Shown here: in pieces, positions 12,308 through 19,943 of the stretch | Layout of the letters: every line of letters begins with the position of its first letter | How positions within the stretch are numbered: position 1 is the stretch's first letter | DNA from: Dolomedes plantarius | Taxonomy: Eukaryota > Arthropoda > Arachnida > Araneae > Dolomedidae | Direction of reading: 5' to 3' | Assembly (NCBI GenBank): GCA_907164885.2 | Contig: OU015490.1 | Location: 210,331,443-210,395,442, forward strand | DNA length: 64,000 nt | The notes under the pieces: generated by a model | Seen by the model: the letters and a program-made list of their open reading frames with translations, nothing else | Told to the model about the DNA's origin: nothing | The model's database searches: none | Position numbers and translations under genes: made by a program

Positions 12308-12664
12308 TGAAAAAACTTCCATGTCTTTTAAATAGTGGGTCGACGGTGACCTTATTATCATCAAAATTACTTAAATTTCTTAAAAACTTTAATGATAAAT
12401 AAAAATGTATTAATAGAGCATACTGTCGGAAATGTTATTGTAAAAAATTTAATAGAAAGTTTTGTAAAAATAGGAAGTGTTAAAAGAAAAATTGATATTT
12501 TGCTTGTTAATAGTGATTTACCATATTTATTACTGAGTTTGGAGCATATTCGGTTATTTAAATTAGATGTTAATTTTAGAAATTTAAGAGTGTATCAATT
12601 TGGTAAAAAGATAAAGTTATATGATGAGTATAAATTTTTAAGTCCTATTGATTTTCATGTTTAA
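12308..12664 (+). pseudogene. Retropepsin-like (aspartic protease) pseudogene
   Basis: Immediately after element 1, one frame reads ELPCLLNSGSTVTLLSS. This is the DSGST-type active-site loop of retroviral-type proteases with the catalytic Asp replaced by Asn (AAT for GAT). After a stop (TAA near 12390), the next frame, open at 12392-12664, continues IDILLVNSDLPYLLLSLEHI, resembling the conserved second half of retropepsins (hydrophobic strand, then a G/S-L-D/E motif). A retropepsin should be about 100 residues, and the combined segments fit that. The lost catalytic residue and the frameshift make it non-functional. It follows the Gag-like segment once element 1 is removed, as expected of a gag-pol element. 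Confidence 0.6.
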
Positions 12665-12699
12665 ATTAAGAACATTAAAAATTATGATTAAAATTTGTA

Positions 12700-14003
12700 C
12701 AGAGGCTGTTCACACATTTTTTAGACGATGTATATTGTATTCACAAAACTAAATTACATAAAATTCTTGTGTTTTAAATGTTCTATTTGACATCCCTTAT
12801 TCTTAACTATCTTTCGACACCGCAATTTCCAGGATAATAATGCCTTTTGAAGTGTCAGAAGAGGTATTATATCCCATTCCTCCTGAACAGCTTTCCAGAG
12901 TCCTGTAAGGGTTTTGGGACGACGTTTGGATAATGCAGATTTTAAAAGTCCGAAAGCACAAAAATCCATAGGTGATACATCGGGAGATTTAGTAGGGATG
13001 TCAGTGAAGGGTATGTCCTTGATACCAGTTTTTTGTTCCATTTCTTTTAGGAAATTTACAGTGGATTTTGATGTGTGACTGCTAGCTTTGTCCTGATGGA
13101 GTCTCACAGATTGATGGCACTGTGGGTAAAGCGATGGTATTTCATTCAGAAAAATTGACGATAAAATATGTTCCTGATAGTATTTGGAGTTAATCTTGAC
13201 ATTTTTTTCCACTCTCTTTATTTTTAACTTGCCATCATAAGAAAAACCAGCAACAATCATGAATCCCTTAGAAAAACTTTCTTTCGATTCTTTGAACCAT
13301 GTACTAAAAACTTTTTCTCCCATTTTATGATAATAAATGGCTTTTTTTTGTTGCAATCATTTAAATACACCTATGATTCATCTATTGTGACAGTTGTTTT
13401 CCATTTTTCTTTGGATAAGTGTTTCTCATATAGAATTCTGCAGCGTGTCCTGCGTTCAGCGATATGATTTGGAAGAAGATGATACACATTGCGTTTTTTC
13501 GCTTTCTTAAGATTTAAATCAACGTTTATCATTTTGTTTAAAGTGGATACCGAGCATTTTAATGATTTTGCAACTGTCCTTTGACTAGGGGGATTTTCTT
13601 TTAACATTAAGCAACGTACCTTTACAATAGTCGAAGATGTCCGTTTTTTCCTTGGATACTTGTTTGGAATTTTTGTCCCACTTGAGGCTCCAATTTGACG
13701 TTTTTTTTTTCCTTTCTTGTTGACGATATTACCTATCGACGCTTTAGATATTACAAAACCATGACTCTCACATCGTTTTTGGATAACGGAGTATGCATAT
13801 TTCTCTCCGGAAAGAGCATAAATGTAGCCTTCGAACCACTGCTTTGTTAAAAACGCCATTTTGAATAAAAACAAAACTTTCAAGCCGCAGACTATAATTT
13901 TGACTTTTAAAAACATAGTACAATTGCAATTATTTCTTTTGTAGCAAACGGTTTTTTATTACCGCTTACCAAATTCGTCTAAAAAATGTGCGAACAGCGT
14001 CTG
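12700..14003 (-). mobile_element. rosa-type (DD41D) Tc1/mariner element, copy 1
   Basis: The 1304-bp element has TIRs CAGAGGCTGTTCACACATTT (left) and, on the minus strand of the right end, CAGACGCTGTTCGCACATTT. Both continue TTTAGACGA. TA dinucleotides flank it at 12698-12699 and 14004-14005. It carries one minus-strand transposase pseudogene filling most of its length. It is inserted in the decayed retrotransposon, just downstream of the protease-like segment. A second, more degraded relative lies at 61437-62742. Confidence 0.9.
12754..13859 (-). pseudogene. DD41D (rosa-like) mariner transposase, one stop and one frameshift
   Basis: It starts MAFLTKQWFEGY at 13859 and runs to 12754, about 350 residues, the usual size for Tc1/mariner transposases. 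The N-terminal half holds paired helix-turn-helix-like DNA-binding segments. The catalytic residues are the Asp in TVTIDES, the Asp in RLHQDKASSH and the Asp in SPDVSPMDFCAFG. Exactly 41 residues separate the second and third, giving DD41D, the spacing described for rosa-like mariners. An in-frame TAG directly after TVTIDES replaces the expected Trp (TGG), and a one-base shift follows in an eight-A run at about 13342-13349. Apart from these lesions all three catalytic residues are intact, so inactivation looks recent relative to other elements here. Confidence 0.9.
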
Positions 14004-14005
14004 TA

Positions 14006-14424
14006 TTATGAAAATAGGTATTATGCTGATGATTTTATGTATAAATTTAGAAGTTTGAATAATAATGTGGATAAAGTTAGAAATTTTTATGGTAGTAGGA
14101 AGTCTTATAATGAAAGATATTTTTGTAAAATAAGTAATTTTGAAAAGAGAAAAAATATTAGACATGATCACTATTGAGCTTACTCCTACAAATGTTAAAG
14201 AAAAAAATTGTGTATACCAAGGTATGGGAACTGTTTTAGCGAATGGATGTGAAACACCGATCAATAACCTAGACCAAAGTATGAACGAATCTAATGTAAA
14301 ATTTGAAAATTTTCATAGTGTAAATAATGATGATTATTATGTTCTAAATTATAAGGAGACATCAGGTATCCCCGATAATACATTGAACACTCCGTTTAAA
14401 GAGCCCGGTAATGTCATGGATTAA
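14006..14424 (+). pseudogene. Possible continuation of the decayed retrotransposon
   Basis: After the mariner, overlapping AT-rich frames (13986-14177 from about residue 7, and 14140-14424) read FRSLNNNVDKVRNFYGSRKS and ENFHSVNNDDYYVLNYKE. They match no domain recognised here. Their asparagine- and lysine-rich composition resembles the protease-like segment upstream, so they may be the linker between protease and reverse transcriptase of the same element, which is inference. The track ends near 14430, before a hAT-derived segment. Confidence 0.3.
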
Positions 14425-14625
14425 AAGCCACCAGAACAATATGACCTCTGTGCTACTGGTAATTCTGACGTGAAAATGATATTTTGGGGTTCTAATCTAA
14501 TCTTGCCAACATCGTATTTGTTTTTAGAAAAAATGTGTTCAAATTTTTTTTTTTAAAACCGTTTGAAGGCCTCCTCAAAAAGATTAATGAAACTAATTTC
14601 ATTATAGACCTGGGCTTGATGGGCA

Positions 14626-15381
14626 TTGCTCTCAGAGTTAAGTGAAGATTTGCAACATCGCAACGTTGATCTAAGCTATGCTAACAAAAAGTTAAAAATT
14701 ACAGCTTCTTTGTTGGAGGAAAGAAAATCATTTCCAGGATTTTACTCATCGATGGCTCAAGAAGCAGTAAACAACTTGTCTTTTTTCGGAGTTCCTCTCC
14801 AAGAAAAAGAAGGTACGAAAAGCAATCAGCCTTTGGACTCCGAAAAAAGTTTTACGAGGCACTTAAAAAGTCTATTGAAACAAGACTGCTCAGTGAAAAA
14901 AACTTTCAGGTTGCTGACACCATCAAAGTAATGGATGAAAAAACTGGCCAAAAACTGTCCCAATACTGTTTGGGGAAAATAAAATACGGAAACTTGCCTC
15001 CAAGTTCAAACTTACTGAAAGGCAACTAATTACAGGATTCCGGGAGTATATCCACTTCAGAGTGTTCCCGGAAAGTCTCAACCCGTTGAAACAGTCAATC
15101 AATTCGATAGTCCTATCGTCGAGTGAATGTGAAAGAGGTTTTTCACAGATGAACCTCATTATCACACCATTGAAATCATCACTGAATATTGCAACAGTTT
15201 CTGTCCTATTGTTTGTAAAGATCAATGGACCTTCTCTTCGGCTGTTTAACCCAACTAAGTATGTTGACTCTTGGCTTGTGTCTGGACACCCTTGAGCATT
15301 AGCCGTCAAGAGTAAGGAGAGGTCAAGAGACAAGAAGTATGATGAAAACATGTTGAAGTTTTGGGCAATCTTATAGGATGG
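14626..15381 (+). pseudogene. hAT transposase C-terminal fragment (KIAA1586-like)
   Basis: Two frames carry it: 14626-14931 (MLSELSEDLQHRNVDLSYA, then ASLLEERKSFPG) and 15062-15295 (NSIVLSSSECERGFSQMNL, RLFNPTKYVDSWL). The phrase SSSECERGFSQMNLI followed by SSL..(R/A)(V/I)..LLF(V/I)K is characteristic of the C-terminal hAT dimerisation region of the KIAA1586/ZMYM-like branch. This region forms part of the transposase core and dimer interface. The N-terminal BED finger and the catalytic Asp residues are absent. At least two frameshifts separate the segments. No hAT termini or 8-bp duplications were found, so this is a relic. Confidence 0.75.
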
Positions 15382-15479
15382 GCACAAAACTTAAGCAATC
15401 ATGAAACTGTGATTTTTTACTGCTTTTTTTACTTTTCTAAAACACATTTTTGTACGTGTCTTTTTCTTCTTCTTCACAA

Positions 15480-16085
15480 GCACAAGCACAACAGCCCCTA
15501 ACAGGCCCTGGCTGCCTCAACCACGCGCTTCTTCCAGCGTCTTCTATCTGCGACAATTCCTCTCCAATTTTAATTTTTTAAAGTTTTTAAGTATTTTTCA
15601 ATGACATTTAACCATCTAGTCGGTGGTCTACCTCTAGCACGGGATCCCTCAGGTTTTTTTAAATGCCAAGATCTTAGAGGGATTATCTTCCGAGCTTCTC
15701 CAAACATGGCCAAGCCATCTTAATCTATTACTACGGAAGATCTGTGTTATTTGTGATTACCTATAAAGCCTATACAGTTCAAAAATATATCTGGTTCTCC
15801 AACGTCCTTCTTCCTGCACTGGGCCACACATAGCCCTGAGGATTTTTCTCTCAAACATGTCTGGTGAGCGCTGCGTGTATATGCTCAAGTCCATGTTTCA
15901 CTTTCGTAAAGTAAGACAGGTAGTATTAGTGTCTTATAAAATCTTAATTTAGTTTTGCGAGATCAGATCTCAATTGTCTTCTCAGCCCAATGAAGCATTT
16001 ATTAGCCATTTTGATTCTGTTATCAATTTCTGTTCTTAGTTTATTTTTGTCATTAATTATAGTGCCAAGGTATTTAAATTCATCA
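15480..16085 (-). pseudogene. Non-LTR retrotransposon (RTE/Jockey-like) ORF2 C-terminal fragment
   Basis: On the minus strand, across several frames, the segment reads YTQRSPDMFERKILRAMCGP then VQEEGRWRTRY and ELYRL, then LDG/WLN and RRWKKRVVEAAR-like phrases. The pattern of an ERK(I/V)LR.(I/M)(F/C)GP..E.G.WR.RYN.ELY segment is typical of the region after the reverse transcriptase domain in arthropod RTE/Jockey-like elements, close to the protein's C-terminus. Many stops and shifts are present and neither the reverse transcriptase core nor the endonuclease is here. A 5'-truncated copy is the usual fate of such insertions. Confidence 0.7.
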
Positions 16086-16195
16086 ACTTTGTACTTGTCT
16101 TGCAAAATAAAATTTGGAATTAAATAAAATGTTCAAGTTTTTGTATAACCAACGATTTCTTTTTTTCTGGCCAATAATTTAGAATACCCCCCGAC

Positions 16196-16259
16196 ACACA
16201 CACACACACACATCACACAAGGTTACCGTTCCGGCACCTCTATTTCTAGAAATCTATCA

Positions 16260-16317
<58 letters not shown>
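16196..16317. repeat. (AC)n and (AT)n microsatellites
   Basis: A short (AC)n lies at 16196-16211 and about 56 bp of (AT)n at 16262-16317. Confidence 0.9.
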
Positions 16318-16319
<2 letters not shown>

Positions 16320-16532
16320 CGCGTAGGTATGCGGTACAAAAATCGGCGATATTTCTACATTCCGAATGGCAACGGCTGCAACTACCAGATGTAAACATTA
16401 GCGGCCGACCGCGTGTGTAGTGGTTCGACGATAGCACGTAATTTGGTATAATTTAATTGCTGTATTTTACACGTGAATAATTTTAGTTTATTCACGAGAT
16501 AATTTATTCCTTTGTTTCATCGGTTTTTCTAA
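16318..16532. other. Unassigned GC-richer spacer
   Basis: Contains AACGCGTAGG, CGGCCGACCGCG and other CpG-bearing words unlike the flanks. Possibly part of the Helitron relic that follows. No coding match was recognised. Confidence 0.3.
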
Positions 16533-16700
16533 ATGTATGTAAGAGGACAAACTTTTGACAAAATATGTTTAGACCTATCAAATCCAGTGTTTAACCATGG
16601 ACAGTTGTATGTAGGTTTATCTAGAGTCTGTTCTTTTGATTCAGTCACTGTAGTATCTCCTATTTCTGAAATACTCAACTGTGTGTATCAAGAAGTTTGA
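16533..16700 (+). pseudogene. PIF1-like helicase C-terminus of a Helitron
   Basis: The 56-residue open segment reads YVRGQTFDKICLDLSNPVF then NHGQLYVGLSRVCSFDSVTV and ends with LNCVYQEV before TGA. The (K)SQGQT-like motif (here RGQT) and HGQLYV(A/G)LSRV are the signature of the last helicase motifs (V and VI) of PIF1-family helicases in Helitron Rep/Hel proteins. These couple ATP hydrolysis to unwinding during rolling-circle transposition. The upstream motifs, the Rep nuclease and any start codon are gone. The natural stop codon appears preserved. Confidence 0.85.
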
Positions 16701-16774
16701 GGAATATCATAGTAAAATACTAATAATTGCATTAGAATATCTTAATAGTAAGTAAGAGTTAATTCTCTATACAT

Positions 16775-17043
16775 TTTAAGTAGTAGTTGTTGAATTTTTA
16801 TTCCATTTTATAAGTGAAGAAATTTTCCCAACAATTTTTTATTTGGTATGATTAAGTGTAGATATCTGAATTGTGAACAATAGTACATATAGAGAGTGAT
16901 GTAATCCACACTATATTGTAGTACTTGCTGAGCTTTTACTCCTTTTTTAATGAAAAAATTTGTCTCTACCAATTTCTTATTTGATGTAATGATAAAGTGT
17001 AGATATCTTAAATTTGAAAAATATTACATACAGAGAGGGATGT
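16775..17043 (+). repeat. Two-copy direct repeat of about 140 bp inside the Helitron tail
   Basis: Both copies share GTGTAGATATCT, TACATA(T/C)AGAGAG and GATGTAATT in order, with a period of about 140 bp and moderate divergence. Confidence 0.6.
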
Positions 17044-17326
17044 AATTTTTAAAATCTTTGTTGTTGGGTTTCTCAGTCTTATCTTTAACTCTGTCCTGAA
17101 GTAATGGAAATTCATATTATTTTAATCACGATGTTTTAGAATCATCCTTACAGAGAATTTTGCAATGATTATAAATTTTTGGGCTGAGATCGCACTACCA
17201 CTTAACAACGTATATTTATGATGACAGGTAATAGTAACATTCCTTACATACGTTCCTTTCAGTTGAGATTTTTTGCAAAAGAAAATATAAAACTAAAAGC
17301 GACCATGCTGGTCTGCGCAGCGGCTA

Positions 17327-17327
<1 letters not shown>

Positions 17328-17387
<60 letters not shown>
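17328..17387. repeat. (AT)n between Helitron end and Tc1-like element
   Basis: About 60 bp of pure AT. It resumes at 18900, so the Tc1-like element sits inside one microsatellite. Confidence 0.95.
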
Positions 17388-17390
<3 letters not shown>

Positions 17391-18896
17391 TGGCTCCCAA
17401 AAGTGTTCGTACACTTACGAATTTCAATAAAATAGGGGTCTATCCATTAATTAAAATGAATACTTTAGAATGGGTATTTAATAAGATCTATAATCTATTC
17501 TTAACAAAACTACATGAAATATTTTGAAAACATAGTAAAACTTTATTTTTAAGAAACCAGTAATCAAAAAGTAACAAAAACTTTATCTCACAAAAGTCAT
17601 CGTACACTGAAATATTTTCGGATAAATTCATAATTAAAATTATCGTCTGACGCTTTATTTTTATTTTTGAATAGTGGTAGCATTTAAAATATCGTTTGGC
17701 TTTAATTTTTGTTTGCCTACTCCGTAATATTCTATTTATTATTTAAAAATGGCTCGTAGTCGTAAAGAAACAACAAACAGCATTCGAAAATTGATTATTT
17801 TTCATCATAGTAGTGACAAATCAGTTCGGAATATTGCTAAATTACTTAATTTATCCCATTCTACTGTGTAGTATGTGAAAAAGCGCTTTAAAGAAGAAAA
17901 TTGGATCGAAAACAAGGTAATAAAGGCCGTGATCAGAGATTTATAATTTGAAAATTTGTGAAAAATTCACGTTTGAGTGCTCACGTTGAGTTGAGAAAAA
18001 CAGAAAGTTTAGGCTGCCCTTCGCACCAATGATAAATAAGCCCCAAACCTATTGGAATAATGTCTTATTTACCGATGAACATTTTTGGTGCTGATGGGCG
18101 TATAATTGTATGGAGAAGAAAAAATGAGGAACTTACTCCCGAGAAATTAGTAGGAACAGTTAAACATGCCGGTGGATGTATGCTTGTGTGGGGTTGCATG
18201 TCAGCATCAGGAGTAGGAAATTTGGTATTTATTGATGGCATAATGAATCATGCTGTTTTTATAAATATTTTAGAGACAATTTAAAATTATCAGCTCAAAA
18301 TTAGGGTATTGGAAACAACTTTGTTTATTATCAAGATAACGCTCCTAAGCACACGTCTCTCAACGTTCGCATCTGGTGTCTCTATAATTGACCACAAGTT
18401 TTGAAAACACCACCTCAATTGCCAGATTTAAATCCAATAGAACATATTTGGAGAGAACGGGAGGTTCGAGTACGAAAACACGACATTCACACGAAAAGCG
18501 ACCTAAAAACAATTATGATGGAAGAATGGATGAACAATGAGGCAAAAATTACAAAAGAACTAAAGCAATCTTTTCCCAGACGTTTAAAAGCTGTTGTGGA
18601 TGCTAAAGGATATCCTACGAAATATTAATTTAACGAAAAATTAGAAAATTTACTAATATGTAGAGATTTTTTACAAGTGTACGATAACTTTTGTGAGATA
18701 AAGTTTTTGTTACTTTTGGATTATTGGTTTCTTAAAAATAAAGTTTTACTATGTTTTCAAAATATTTCATGTAGTTTTGTTAGGAATAGATTATAGATCT
18801 TATTATTAAATACTCATTCTGAAATACTCATATTAATCAATGGATAGACCCCTATTTCATTGAAAATCGTAAGTGTACGAACTCTTTTGTGAGCCA

Positions 18897-18899
<3 letters not shown>
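17388..18899 (+). mobile_element. Tc1/Tc3-like element with long TIRs
   Basis: It is 1512 bp with TIRs of about 225 bp (17388-17612 and 18675-18899). The arms start CAGTGGCTCCCAAAAGTG and CAGTGGCTCACAAAAGAG, and the inner part includes AACTTTATCTCACAAAAG. TA flanks it on both sides (17386-17387 and 18900-18901), and it lies within an (AT)n tract where TA targets are abundant. A degraded plus-strand transposase gene lies between the arms. TIRs over 200 bp place it nearer the long-TIR Tc1 relatives than Tc1 itself. Confidence 0.92.
17749..18628 (+). pseudogene. Tc1-like (DD34E) transposase pseudogene
   Basis: It starts MARSRKETTNSIRKLII at 17749 with a helix-turn-helix (KSVRNIAKLLNLSHSTV) cut by a stop at the end of that helix. 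The catalytic core is scattered over frames: NNVLFTDEHFW near 18057 (first Asp), then a frame open at 18060-18284 with VWGCMSASGVGNLVFIDG, YQDNAPKHTS near 18335 (second Asp), and LPDLNPIEHIWRE at 18401-18628 (Glu in NPIE). All three catalytic residues are still readable, but at least three frameshifts and several stops prevent expression, and part of the linker between the DNA-binding and catalytic domains appears deleted. Confidence 0.85.

Positions 18900-18938
<39 letters not shown>
18900..18938. repeat. (AT)n, right part of the interrupted tract
   Basis: About 39 bp of AT following the Tc1-like element. Confidence 0.9.
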
Positions 18939-18939
<1 letters not shown>

Positions 18940-19939
18940 TATATTTAATGGAAAATAATCATGAAAAATTAATACATGTTATGCCTTTTATTTTAAGAGT
19001 TAACGAAAGTAGGATTTCTCCGCCAATTATTTCACAAAATTTAAGCCCTTCTTTATAAGTATACAATTTGGATAAACATTGTTGTACTAAGAAATTGAAT
19101 CCGGGTACTCTACGTTTTCAATAGTTGTTTCTACCTCTGTGGCAGTAAGTGATGTGACACTATCCTTTTTAGGTAATTCATCATTTATTAACACATAAAA
19201 GATATTTTCCTAGCTTTAAATTAATAAACCCTTAATTATTATTATCCTTAGTAGATCAATTAGAGAAAACGAAGAATGAAAATAGTAAAAAGGATAAACA
19301 TTTGAAAAATTGTGTCCTTGTTATCAAGTAATGTACACTGTAAAACGATTGTTTGCTGCAGGTTAACAAACCTACTTGTTTCAGGGTGTATAGTTCCTGC
19401 GTAGGCAATTTACCTGTTTGGGGTATATCCCTTTTAAATCTAAAACATATTTTCTGACCTTTCTAGTTATACTTCCATTTATTTAATAAGTCCCCCCCCC
19501 ATAAAAAATATTTGCATGTATCAAATGATAAGAAGAGCGGGGTCTGACAAGAATACGAAAGTGAATTGCGATGACTGTATGCTATCATAAAGAAAGTGGG
19601 AATCTAATTTCCAGGGTTCAAACGAAACGGCTTCCGACTGACATGCGATTATAAAAGTTCTCTCCACTGATAACAACGGTTGTTATATAGGTTCGTTCAA
19701 CAATTTGACATGAAAATATATTTTACTGTAATAACTTCTTTGACTACTAATGGTGTTTCAAAATACATCATTAAAAATCCAAACCCAAACATAAGTGAGA
19801 AATGACTATGGAAATTAACGCCTTTGATTTGATTGTCATTTAGAGATATTACCGCAATAGTTTTTGGCAATTACTTTTAGGTAATTAATCATTTATTTGC
19901 ACATAAAATATGTTTTCCTAGCTGTAAATTGATCAACCG
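18939..19939. other. AT-rich gap
   Basis: No coding match. The sentence-like block TTAGGTAATTCATCATTTAT...ACATAAAA recurs at about 19170 and about 19879 with TTTTCCTAGCT following in both, indicating two diverged copies of a short repeat; the second is directly next to the piggyBac-like end. Confidence 0.5.
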
Positions 19940-19943
19940 TTAA

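Larger units (their letters stand above)
7247..14430 (+). mobile_element. Decayed Ty3/gypsy-like retrotransposon split by two nested DNA transposons
   Basis: Three plus-strand segments appear to belong to one element: a Gag-like segment (7247-8256), a retropepsin-like segment (12308-12664) and an AT-rich downstream segment (14006-14424). They are separated by element 1 (8260-12304, 3-bp GAG duplication) and a rosa-type mariner (12700-14003, TA duplication). Removing both insertions restores the Gag-then-protease order usual for LTR retrotransposons. No reverse transcriptase, RNase H, integrase or LTR pair was recognised, so the copy is truncated. The clade assignment is inference from short, decayed similarity. 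Confidence 0.5.
16533..17327 (+). mobile_element. Helitron 3' remnant (helicase C-terminus to CTAG end)
   Basis: It begins inside the helicase gene (16533-16700) and ends with GGTCTGCGCAGCGGCTAG at 17327, followed by T. Helitrons typically end in a short GC-rich hairpin followed by CTRR. Here the palindrome CTGCGCAG (and the nearby ACCA-TGC-TGGT hairpin) precedes CTAG. Helitrons insert between A and T; the base after the end is T, and the sequence then runs into an (AT)n tract. The 5' end and the Rep domain are missing. Between gene and terminus lies a roughly 140-bp direct repeat (16775-17043). Confidence 0.7.

Noticed and set aside
12392..12664. Stand-alone 90-codon gene
   Set aside because: The frame directly upstream holds a retropepsin active-site loop and the ORF continues that fold after a frameshift; it is a pseudogene fragment rather than an independent gene.
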